A stretch of DNA of 64,000 nt from contig RPFO01000175.1 in NCBI GenBank assembly GCA_009746045.1, positions 2,018,898-2,082,897 of the forward strand, written 5' to 3'. The notes beneath the pieces are model-generated. The model was not told the origin of the DNA and made no database searches. It saw only the letters and a list, made by a program, of their open reading frames with translations. Source of the stretch: Mesostigma viride (taxonomy: Eukaryota; Streptophyta; Mesostigmatophyceae; Mesostigmatales; Mesostigmataceae). The position numbers and the translations under genes were made by a program. Positions 44,277 to 54,410 of the stretch are shown here, piece after piece; the first letter of the stretch is position 1; each line of letters opens with the position of its first letter.

Positions 44277-45345
44277 CTTTAATAGTACTTATTACTGATA
44301 TTAACTATTAGCTATTAACTATTAACACTAGGCTATGACCAGTAGTGCTATAGAGCTGCTGTATCAAACACTATCTAGTGCTTATGACCTAAAGGAGGTG
44401 CCCAGGTGGAGCTGCTCTAGTGCTCGCAACACATCATGTGCAGGTAGCTGTGTGAGATACCTAGTCTGGTGCAGCCCTTATGGGAGTAGTATATTATCCC
44501 TAATAGACTAACCTGCCTCTGTGATGAATACGTCTATAACCTCCGTCATTATTACGTCTATTGCGAGAGGTTCCCATGAACTACCGATTAGGTATAAAGC
44601 AATATCACACGGTATTGAAGCATGAAATGCAGGAAGGGAAAGAAAAGGAGGACAGCCCACCCAGGATACCTCTACGTGCAGGTGACGTGCTCACAGCGAG
44701 AGAGAAACACAAGGCAGAAACAAAACGTTCACAAACAGTACGAAGAACGTTGAGGTACAGCCACCGGCAACACAGTAAGGCAACGGCCAGCCGGTGACTA
44801 CCCTCGAGCCGTAGGCAGCGTTGCCCTCTGGGGGTCCGCCCACGGCTCACGAACGTTGGCCTCTGGGGCAACGTGGGTACCAACAGTCACGAACATGAAA
44901 TCGGACACGACAGAAAACATATACCCCGTTGCTACGCGCGTGGGTAAGACAGGGGACAAGAAGGACTTATATATATTGCTTTACCGATGCCTTACTGCCG
45001 TCAGTACCGTTGAAAACCCTGAGTTCTGGCCGCCACCTGGTGTCGTTGAAAGCCGGAGCTCTGGCCGCCACCGGGTGTCGTTGAAAACTGGGGCTTTAGC
45101 CGCTACCGTTGGCAGCCCAACACCACGGGATCGCTGCTGACCCCGCCGAGTATTCCTTACTGGCCGCTCGCCGTCTAGGTCGTCGTTGAATCCCTTGCGG
45201 GATTGCCGCCGACCTGTCCAGCGGTCGTTGAATAATGGAATCTCTATCTACACCAAGCTCCGCCTTGGTCTTCCTAACTGGCTACCCTAGCTCTCTCTGC
45301 GAGAGCTAGCTAACCTTGCCAGCAACACAAACCTCCGATAACCAG
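44277..45345. other. Element T leader next to 5' LTR
   Basis: No gene. At ~45010-45095 there are two to three imperfect copies of CTGGCCGCCACCKGGTGTCG with GTTGAAA linkers, and further GTCGTTGAA motifs to 45235. The primer-binding site abuts 45345 on the minus strand. Confidence 0.5.
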
Positions 45346-46020
45346 TGTAACGAACCCAGATTTACACGTAAACCTGAGCTACGTCGCGAAAGATCAACTG
45401 TGCCGGTAATAGGAAGAATCAAGGTGGCCTAATGCAGATTGCGCTTCACGACTGGGGTCGTGAGATATCTGGCACCGCGACTTGATGCCAAGCTAATTAA
45501 TACGCACTTATAATGGCTAGCAAGACCAATTACAAATGGATAAGTGCCCCAGGTTCAGACAGGTGATAACACACTCATTTCATTCCGAACCAAGAGGACG
45601 AGACTCTCGTCCTCGGACCAATTTCACCTAGGTCTGCCACCAAGCTGGCAAGTGGCGCCGACATGGCGCCGACCTTCCAGAGAATTACGAAGCATGCAAT
45701 CCACACAAGATCCTCGGGTCGACATCGACCCTCGCCAGGCTACAGAATCCACGCATGAGTACAATATCTCAACCAGCTATAAAGTACGCAGCGCGGCGCG
45801 ACTGCACCGGCCCCTAGAAGATCGCATACATCAACCTAGGCCCAAAATAACTGGTCCGAATCACACAAACTATCATAATTCCATACAAAAGTCCTGACCA
45901 AGGGACAATTCCCAAATTAAGTCCCGAAATGAGTCCCAAAGTCCTACGGACTATGACAACAAGCCAAAACACATAATTTATTCCATTGTTGCGCCCGTTC
46001 CAAGGGTCGGGTTCGCAACA
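45346..46020 (-). repeat. Element T 5' LTR
   Basis: 675 bp; the only difference from the other LTR that I noticed is A for G in GCATGCARTCC (near 45698). Confidence 0.95.
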
Positions 46021-46025
46021 CCTAT

Positions 46026-46098
46026 GCCTATCTCTTTCATACTGCTGTTCGCATGCCTGATCTCCTTTCTCACGTAGTGTTAGCGCTCCCACGGTCCT
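46026..46098 (+). pseudogene. Fragment of element A between RNase H and integrase
   Basis: Frame reads AYLFHTAVRMPDLLSHVVLAL directly after the element T duplication, then breaks at the GTCCTAAATTTAGGAC motif where element C begins. It has the same orientation as the A RT, so it links the RNase H and integrase parts. Confidence 0.5.
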
Positions 46099-46144
46099 AA
46101 ATTTAGGACTTTGTCCTAAATCGTCCTAGTGGTCACTATAACCG

Positions 46145-46295
46145 AGGTACCGGGGGGGGGGGTTCACTATATGGACCGTACCCCATGTGGACCGTACCCG
46201 GCATGATGTACCCGACCCGTGGTACCGGCACATGGTACCCGGATTCCGTACCCGGGTACCGGGTATAATGGCGGGAAAGTAGGTACCTCGACCAA
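46145..46295. repeat. GTACC-rich motif cluster
   Basis: About eleven GTACC or GTACCCG motifs in ~150 bp, several in palindromic form (GGTACC, CGGGTACCGGG), next to a G12 run. No frame or regular period is evident. Confidence 0.7.
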
Positions 46296-46985
46296 AAATA
46301 TAACCGATTTTGGAGCAAAAAAGTGGGTGCGGGAATGAAGTGAGGTGGATATGGCGACCTGGCAATCGTGGCCGGCGTTTTCACGTGCGTTTATCATTTC
46401 GGGCGCCCAGTCGCAAAAACGAAAGGTTGTTAGTTATGCTTAACACGTCGTACGTACCTGCACCTATTCTTAGGACTGAGTTCAACTCAGTCCTAATCTT
46501 AGGACTGAGTTTTGGAGTCACGTAGAAAATTCGCCCAAGTCGGAATCTTTGTCAAAAAAATTCCCTCAAAATTTATTCAAATACTACGTGAAATGACCTT
46601 TCTGGGACATATTTTTGTGATTTTTTTGGATTTTGTTTGGGCGGCTAAATGTACGGTCAAAGTACAGGTGGTAAGGGTACTTTTTCACGTGAAACGTGAG
46701 TTCCGGAAATGCACGACCTAGCCATGGCGGCTTGCGCCCATGCATGCAGTTTACGTTTGCGGACGATTTAGCTGGTAAAACTCAGGAAATAGATTTTATA
46801 TGTCCTAAAGATGACACAAACCAATTTTTAGCTCGCGGGGATGCGATTTACCAGGTGTCGGCACTGCTCTTGCTGGAAAAATCTGCGACCAGGCAGGTTG
46901 ACGGAATTGATAACTAAAATTGCTTTACGGTGCAGTTCAAAGGGTTTATATGCTTCTTTCTACTTATTATCATGAATGTGTTTAG

Positions 46986-47727
46986 TTTAACACGTATGGC
47001 TATTTAAAATAGCGCCTTAGTGACTGAGAATGAATGCGAAAGACCTTTGACTTCCTATGCGTCACAGCGCACGATGGTGGCTTAAGAATACTTGTCACAC
47101 GATACGAATAAGCTCAAACCCGGAAAACCGGTTTCGTATATTACAATGTTACCACACAGATTAAAACACTCAATGCGGGAAGACTTACACCCAGTAGGCG
47201 AGGGATTCACACTCGAGCCCACAGGAGATTTACACTCCAGGATTAAGCGATGGTAAATAATCTGTAGAGCAACGTGGTAAATTACGATACAAGGTCCGGA
47301 TTGCTGGCATAGCTCGTGCCTTCCTATTTTGTCCCTTCGTCCCCGTTGGTGGCTGCGCCTGGCGCTGCCAACCAGGCATGACGTGAGGTCCGTGGGGACG
47401 GGCTTCTCGAACCGTCTAGAACACATTAAAGACCAGTACGGCTAGAGGCCTCTCCTGAAAAATATCCAAATGTCCGTAGGAACCATCATAACGCATGTGC
47501 AGTGCCACTTGGCTGTCCCGTAACTCCCGTTCAGGCGCTAGGTCTGCCTATACGGCGCAAAGGCCAAGTTCGTCAGCAAAACTTCTATGCACTTACTTCC
47601 ACACGGATTGCCTCGGCTGTAAACTATGGCTATGGCCTCGGCACTGGCGCCGGATTACGGTCGGCGCCGATCGACCGGGACGGATAATTTATATTTACCA
47701 CAAACGGCATGTTGCATCCGTGCAACA
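46986..47727 (-). repeat. Element B 3' LTR
   Basis: 742 bp; begins TGTTGCACGG on the minus strand and ends CGTGTTAAA, so the 3' terminus is not the usual CA. Two short indels and about three substitutions separate it from the other LTR. Confidence 0.9.
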
Positions 47728-47862
47728 CACCTCCCCCCCCCAACAAAAGAGGCGGCTACTCCTGTAGCCGGGACTTATAAATGACTGTATACATGGTCAC
47801 TGTTCCCTTGAATCCAGGGCACGCATCGATCGTGCCAATTGTCACCGTCCGTTGGCGATGGT

Positions 47863-48246
47863 TTACGGCGCTGGGCGGTAAGGGCTCGGGCGGTGACCCC
47901 CACGAGCGGAGCCCCCACGGCCATGCCCGCGCAGAGGTGCGGCCGGGCGTCGACGCCGGTGGACACGCTCAGCCGGCGCGGCCTCAGCCGGCTCGGGAAG
48001 AGGCAGGCCATTGGCCTGGACTAGGGCGGGCTGGAAGGTGAGTTGCCGCTCGCCGGCGCGTGCATCATGGCGTCTGGCCAGGTTGACATCCCGCAGCGCC
48101 TCCATTGGGAAAACGCTCAAGAAGGCGGCGAGGAACTTGTGTCGGGTGAGGGACACCGAACCTCCTGTCCAAACGATACCGCACCGAATAACTCGCCCAT
48201 GGACCCCTGGGGCGGGGCGGCCTGCATCAAGGCAATGCACATGCAA
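47863..48246 (-). pseudogene. Element B remnant of the 3' accessory ORF
   Basis: Residues ~22-70, RCGIVWTGGSVSLTRHKF then AAFLSVFPMEALRDVNLARRHDA, align with ACGFLDWARGQVVLTQHRYY then WAFLGLFPDGVWADVFLTVDRHDN at 60980-61120 of element A. Only this end of the accessory protein is left, located between the integrase remnant and the 3' LTR as in A. Confidence 0.6.
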
Positions 48247-48249
48247 GGA

Positions 48250-48676
48250 GCATTACGCAAAAGGTAGGAGAAGGGCCGGAATTATGCCAACCCTGCCCGG
48301 GCTTTATACTCCTGTAGCAAGCGTGCACAGCCCGTGAGTCCAGCCTCAGCGCGGCATATTTGCGGGACATACAAGCGCCATGAGTCTTGACGGGCCGCCT
48401 GGCCACTGACATTCACGTAAAGGAACCCGTTTTGAAACTTGGCTGGTTAGCCGTCCATGCTCTGAGGGCGGCAGCTATGGCTTCATTTGCCTTGTCCTCA
48501 GTGACCGTGAAGCGCGAGATGAGGCGCTCTAGGTCCGAGCTGATGACGACCGTTGTTGCAGTATTTGCCAACGTGAATGCCTCTCCAACGGGCTGCATTG
48601 GAGGGTATAAACTCCTGTCGCCGGCACCACATGGCTGTACGGGGCCGAAGTCCTTCCCCCCCCTGCGGCTGCGCAC
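48250..48676 (-). pseudogene. Element B integrase remnant with internal deletion
   Basis: SSDLERLISRFTVTED matches TSDLERLISRFTATEP of element A and continues through VSGQAARQDSWRLYVPQICR, the start of the integrase zinc region. After about two residues it jumps to LTGCARLLQEYKA, which matches LDGCSRLLQDYKT at the chromodomain end of A. The HHCC site, DDE core and chromo fold are gone. The junction is near 48335. This copy cannot make integrase. Confidence 0.85.
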
Positions 48677-48679
48677 GTG

Positions 48680-50385
48680 CCCTCACGTGCAGGGGTGCTG
48701 CCGGCGAGGCGCACGGGATGGTCAACAGTGTCAACCTCCGCGGTTGTGGCGCCACAGAAGAGGAAGGGGCTCATCGGGTCGCTTAAGCGGTCGCCAAAGG
48801 GGGCGACGGGACCATGGGAGGGGATCAACGTCGTGGCCAAAACGTCAAGATCCTCATAAAACCAATAGTCGGGGCGACGCGACAGGGCGTCAGGGACCGT
48901 GTTGTCAAGGCCCTTGACATATTCGATCTTGAACGGACCGAACTGTGCCAAATATTCAAGCCAACGGGCTTGGCGTGGCGTAAGCGTGGGCTGCGTCAAC
49001 AAGTGCGTGAGGGGCCGATGGTCGGTCTGGATGATCAAGCGGTACGGGTCCGCAGGGTCGGGTTCGGCCATGGCCACGTTGAACTGAGCACCCAGAAGAT
49101 GGTGCCGCCAAGTATGGCAACAGTACACCACGGCCAACAACTCTTGCTGATGGACCGGGTAATTTCTTTCGGCCGGGATCATCGTCCGGGAGATATACTC
49201 GACCGGTTGGAGACCGAGACCATGGTCTTGGAGCAGCACACCGCCAATAGCAACCTTGCTAGAATCGCTATTGACCACGAATGGCTTGGTGGGATCCGGA
49301 AGGATGAGGACAGGCGCAGTGGCGAGCCTGGCCTTCAGCAGGTCAAAGGCCTGTTGACACAGGCCTGACCATTCCCACGGTACGTCCTTCTTGAGGAGGT
49401 GAGTAAGCGGGGCCGCAATGGTCGCGAAACGCGGGATGAAGCGGCGATAATACGATACCAAGCCCAAGAAGCTGCGCAAGGCGCGAACATTCGCGGGAAC
49501 AGGCCACTGTTGGACGGCGGCGACCTTATCGGGGTCCGTGGACACGCCCTTGTCCGAGAGAATGTGGCCTAGAAAGGGGACGCTGCGGCCTGATTCTACC
49601 TTGCTGCGGCGGGCGGACAGTTTATTATCCGCCATGATCTGCAGAACCGCGGCAACATCCTCCAAGTGCTCCTCGAACGTGCGAGAGAAAATGAGGATGT
49701 CATCCAAGTAGATGGCCACGCAGGTGCGTTTGTACGGCTGCGTCCCCGGGTCCCACGGGATAGTCGGGTCGCGCAGGTCTGCCGAGACCTGGGGCAGCCG
49801 ACTAGTGCCCATCACCGACCTAAAGAGGTGGTTCATGAGCATCTGAAAAGAGGCAGGGCTGTTACACAAGCCCATGGCCGCCACGCGGAATTGGTAATGG
49901 CCAAAAGGCGTGGCAAAGGCTGTTTTATGGCAATCTTCGGGGGCGATCCGAAGTTGCCAAAAACCGTCTGCACAATCGAGCACCGTAAAGTACTTTGCGC
50001 CCTCCACCTTATTAAATATATCATCGATGCGGGGGAGGGGATACTTGGACTTCACGGTGATCGCATTGAGTTTGCGATAATCCGTAACCAGACGCCACTT
50101 CCCATTGGGTTTGGGCACCAGCAACACGCCCGCGCTGTAAGGGCTATTGCTGGGCTCGATCAAGCCGGCCTCCAACAAGCCGACCAAGATCTTCTTGAGC
50201 TCTGCCAACTCCACGGGCCCCATGCGAAAAATGGGTGAGGTGGTAGGTGGGTGCCCCTCCTGCAAATGAATGCGGTGGAGCACCGGTCTGGCCGGGGGAA
50301 ACGTAGGTGTTTTCTCCTCAAACACGGCTGAATACTGATCGAGCACTGCGTTGAGTCGTTTCACCTCGTCTTCCGACAAGTCCAT
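48680..50385 (-). CDS. Element B reverse transcriptase and RNase H
   Basis: The most complete pol region here, open from 50385 and recognisable to ~48680. It starts MDLSEDEVKRLNAVLDQYS. Motifs are GVLLVPKPNGKWRLVTDYRKL, LDCADGFWQLRI, FATPFGHYQFRV and the catalytic IYLDDILIFS. FLGHILSDKG and the RNase H residues in VNSDSSKVAIGGVL, QQELLAVVYC and IQTDHRPLTHLL are also present. The frame runs on to 48529, but the last ~50 codons are out of register with the integrase linker. Confidence 0.93.
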
Positions 50386-50396
50386 GCCAAGCGAGT

Positions 50397-51056
50397 TTAA
50401 CGAAACTCCAGCCTGGCATGCTGGGCGCTGGGCCCGCGCGCGTGGGCAAGGGCGTCCAGACGAATGGAGTAAACGGGAGGAGGCTGTCGGGCTCTCATCA
50501 TCCGCTTGAACTCCCTTTTGGACATGAGAATGTCCGCAAGGCGACGACGGTCACTCTTGAGGGCAGGCGTGTCATCGGTGATGGTCATGCCGTTGGCCGC
50601 ATACTGCCGCTCAGGTAACCAGAATGACCCATCTGGGAAGTGGGTAACCATGGTACCAAAAGAGACGGTCACCTTGGATATGTGCAGCCAGTCAATCCCT
50701 AGGATGATATCAGCCGCTTGTAAGGGAATGACCGTGGCGCGAATGGGCACGCTGGTGCCTTGTACGATAGGGGCCAAGTCCGCATAGCCCGGGGATGGCT
50801 GAGTGTAGCCATCCGAGTATCGCACGCGCCGAGCAATGGTATGGGGAGTCGGGGTTACTCCCAGGCGCTGCACTATGGCCTCACTGACGAAGGTGGTAGC
50901 CGCACCACTGTCAATGAGGACCTTGATGCCCTCCAAACAACGCCCAGAGCCCTGGGGGTCTGGTAGGCTTCCAGTGAAGAGGAGTAGTTGCCGCGGGCCT
51001 TCGCTAGGCTCCGCTTGCCATTCCTGGGTCTCTGTCACCACATTACATGGTAACAA
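50397..51056 (-). CDS. Element B aspartic protease region
   Basis: Contains IKVLIDSGAATTFVSEAIV and ADIILGIDWLHISKV, the catalytic DSG and the ILGxDW motif. It continues into FPDGSFWLPERQYAANG and a linker. The stop at 50397 lies 12 bp before the RT ORF start at 50385, so RT expression would need reinitiation or the stop is a mutation. Confidence 0.85.
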   Translation of the reverse strand: MLPCNVVTETQEWQAEPSEGPRQLLLFTGSLPDPQGSGRCLEGIKVLIDSGAATTFVSEAIVQRLGVTPTPHTIARRVRYSDGYTQPSPGYADLAPIVQGTSVPIRATVIPLQAADIILGIDWLHISKVTVSFGTMVTHFPDGSFWLPERQYAANGMTITDDTPALKSDRRRLADILMSKREFKRMMRARQPPPVYSIRLDALAHARGPSAQHARLEFR

Positions 51057-51115
51057 AACGTGGGCGACTTGTTCATGGCCGGGTAAGGTGTCGCCCGGAG
51101 TGCCCTCCCGGCCTC

Positions 51116-52989
51116 TCAGTCCAACGCCTCTCCTGCAGGCCCCTCGTCCACCGGTGTGCCTCGCAGGTGGCCGGATGCGGCCGCGGAAGAGCCATCATCA
51201 GGCTCGGCCGCGTCTGCGGCATCCAGTTGGTTGAGGGCATGCCCAGCTTGCTGGTAGGCGCTTGGGGGCGCCTTGGGTTGTTGGTACAGCCGGGGCTGTT
51301 GGCGCGCTTGTTGCAAGCGTCGGGCACGCTCACCCGCACTGGGAGCTGTGCGCATATTTCGCGCCGGTGGTGGCCTCGAGGCCATTTGCGGGGAGGCCGC
51401 TTGGAAGTTGTTGCGTTGCACAGGCGGGGCCTGGTCCAGCGGAGGGAGATCAGGGCACTCACGTTTGATGTGCCCCACGCGGTTGCAGTGGTAGCACTGA
51501 ATCCGGGAAGTGTCCAAGGCATTAATGTCCAGGACCTCGCACTGTAGCTCATCCACCCACACGGGGGCGAATCCCAGCTCATTGAGTTCCAGTGCATTCA
51601 CGCGGGGTTTTGGGGTCCGCTGCACCAAGGGAGCTATCTCCGCTAGGTAGGTCTTGATGTCCTGCAGGTTCCATTGAGCCCAGGAGAGGTGGGCGAATTT
51701 CCGCTTCACCTCATCCCGGAATTCGGGTTGCAAGCCCTCATAGAACCTTGCCAAGGCTTCTGGGCCCATCAGGTCATCAACCCGCCCAGCTAGAAGCTCG
51801 AACTTGGTCATATATTCCCGATAGCTCAGGTTCCCCTGCTTGAACGCCCCAAAAGCCTCCCGGTCCAGCTTGTCTTGGTCGGGTGGCAGGTACTTGGCCC
51901 GTGCTCGCCGAAATAATTCAGCCAAGCTGCTGGGGAAGCCATTGGCCAGGGCGCTTTCGCAATGGAGAGCTTGTCTCACATCGGGAGCCAGTGCCTCGCT
52001 GGACACCAGCTTGACCTTGATATCCTCGTCCAAGAGCTTGCGATTGTATGTCTCCCAGATGTCGATCTTCTGAGACACTGCAATCTCCCAAGCCTCAAAC
52101 TCTTGGTACGAGCAGTCGGGTTTAAACTTGGGAATATCCGACAGCTTGGGCAACGGTGGTAGTCGCCCTGCATTGTGAGTATCATCGTCATGATGGCCCA
52201 TGATACTCGCGGGTCTCCCGGGCCCGGCCACACCTTGCGAGGTGTGCCCACGCGGGTAACCTGCCGGGGGGCTGCACTCATCCTCACCCGGGTGCTCATA
52301 CCCATGTGGGTAGTGGGCGCGGCTTGCATAATGATGGGCGGCGGTGGCCGCTGGGTGCTGCGCTCGTGGGTCACCCGGAGCCAGGCGGTCGTATGCTGAG
52401 TTGGGGAGGGGAATCGCCTCCCCTGCGACCCCGAAGGAAGACCGACCGGTCCGTGCGGTGCCTGGCCCTGCCCAGCCATATTTGGCGAGGCATGGCCGAA
52501 GGGGCTAGCCCCAAGGGGTCCAGGCGCATGATAGGACGCCCGATTCGCAGCGCGGCGAGACCGCGATCGGCTATCATACAAGGGTGGCGCCGGGGCGCTG
52601 CTGGGCCAAGTGGCCAATGTAGGTTGCGGCAGCACCGTAGGCAGGGCCCCACTCCTACCGTAGTGCAGGGTAACATTATTCCCCTGCGCCCCCGCGCCGG
52701 CTCCTACACCAAGGGCCGGACCCGCCGACAATCCCGCGATGGATGTTCCACTTGGTGGTCCATTAAGGGGATTCACTACAGGGCTATCAGGTGGTGCACC
52801 GGCAGCCGCCGAGGAATTCCCTCCCAAACGTGGGGTTTGTGCTGGGGATGACCCCCTAGAGCCACGCTCACTACTCGGGCGTGAGTGATTTTGGGTAGCT
52901 CTCTCTGCCGCCTCGAGTGCTGCCACGAGGGAAGGGGCAGGAGAGAAGCGATGGGCCTCTCGTCGCCCTCGCTCAATACCGTCAGCCAT
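51116..52989 (-). pseudogene. Element B Gag, one frameshift
   Basis: Starts MADGIERGRREAHR at 52989 with a long Pro/Ala/Gly-rich N-terminal region. The frame changes near 52190-52230 into LPPLPKLSDIPKFKPDCSYQ. The capsid part follows, then the knuckle CYHCNRVGHIKREC, a Gln/Arg-rich tail and a stop at 51116. Two overlapping frames together make ~620 codons. Confidence 0.85.
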
Positions 52990-53666
52990 CGCGTGGTGGC
53001 TGGTACAGTGTGAAACAATGTGCCTTTAGTCTTGGCAGGGTGATAAATTAATAATAATCCTCACACACACCCACAGCTTCCAAACAGGTTACACAATGCT
53101 CTAACAAGGGGGGTAGGGCATGTTCCTTGTTAGCCTACAATGTACCTGGTTGTCCATGCGGATCCGCTGGAAGCGCAGTCCCTTGAACGACCGGTGCTGG
53201 AATAGATCCGTGGAAGCGTCCTCTCGGGCACTGTCACGCGAACCGGGTCACGGGGACCAAGCACCAAAATACGTCAATCAAGGGACGTGAGATATTCATG
53301 CAGCTTGCCGGAGCTGACAGTATATATCCCAGATATAGGGTGTGAGGCAATATCCAAGACGCCAAATAATGCGTGAAATCGCAACCCACAAAGCGTTTCC
53401 TTATAAAGCACGCAATATAAGGAGATTCGTTTCCGGACGAATCCCTTAGGTCAACCGGACAAGGCCAGGTTGGGGCATGCAAGAACCGCAATATGGGTAA
53501 CGGGTATGGACAGATAGGATTGTGGGGATCCGACCCCCACAATGAATTACTGCAAGCGGAATTAGTAAGGGTTCCGGCCCTTATATAATTCCGTTGCTGA
53601 TCCGGATCAGATTACAGAAAAACGGGACGGGATAGAGGCCACTAGGAAAGTTTCCTCCGAGTCCAG

Positions 53667-54405
53667 TTTAACACGTATGGCTATTTAAAATAGCGCCTTA
53701 GTGATTGAGAATGAATGCGAAAGACCTTTGACTTCCTATGCGTCACAGCGCACGATGGTGGCTTAAGAATACTTGTCACACAATACGAATAAGCTCAAAC
53801 CCGGAAAACCGGTTTCGTATATTACAATGTTACCACACAGATTAAAACACTCAATGCGGGAAGACTTACACCCAGTAGGCGAGGGATTCACACTCGAGCC
53901 CACAGGAGATTTACACTCCAGGATTAAGCGATGGTAAATAATCTGTAGAGCAACGTGGTAAATTACGATACAAGGTCCGGATTGCTGGCATAGCTCGTGC
54001 CTTCCTATTTTGTCCCTTCGTCCCCGTTGGTGGCTGCGCCTGGCGCTGCCAACCAGGCATGACGTGAGGTCCGCGGGGACGGGCTTCTCGAACCGTCTAG
54101 AACACATTAAAGACCAGTACGGCTAGAGGCCTCTCCTGAAAAATATCCAAATGTCCGTAGGAACCATCATAACGCATGTGCAGTGCCACTTGGCTGTCCC
54201 GTAACTCCCGTTCAGGCGCTAGGTCTGCCTACGGCGCAAAGGCCAAGTTCGTCAGCAAAACTTCTATGCACTTACTTCCACACGGATTGCCTCGGCTGTA
54301 AACTATACTATGGCCTCGGCACTGGCGCCGGATTACGGTCGGCGCCGATCGACCGGGACGGATAATTTATATTTACCACAAACGGCATGTTGCATCCGTG
54401 CAACA
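53667..54405 (-). repeat. Element B 5' LTR
   Basis: 739 bp. The internal leader from 53666 down to the Gag start at 52989 is ~680 nt without a clear ORF. Confidence 0.9.
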
Positions 54406-54410
54406 TTTAG

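Larger units (their letters stand above)
37658..46020 (-). mobile_element. Gag-only LTR retrotransposon T
   Basis: Two 675-bp LTRs, with CCTAT duplications at 37653-37657 and 46021-46025. The minus strand has a primer site (TGGTTATCGGAGG) after the 5' LTR, and a purine tract of G and A before the 3' LTR. The interior encodes Gag with a CCHC knuckle but no protease, RT or integrase. Its Gag resembles those of A and B, so it could be packaged and copied by such elements in trans. The LTRs show one difference that I can find, so T is younger than its host element A. Confidence 0.9.
46986..54405 (-). mobile_element. Ty3/gypsy retrotransposon B with integrase deletion
   Basis: LTRs 46986-47727 and 53667-54405 (742 and 739 bp, ~99% identical) with TTTAG duplications at 46981-46985 and 54406-54410. 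On the minus strand a primer site TGGACTCGGAGG follows the 5' LTR by one base, and a G-rich tract with GGAGGTG precedes the 3' LTR. Gag, protease, RT and RNase H are present. The integrase core and most of the chromodomain are missing, while both flanks of the gap align with element A. Confidence 0.92.
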
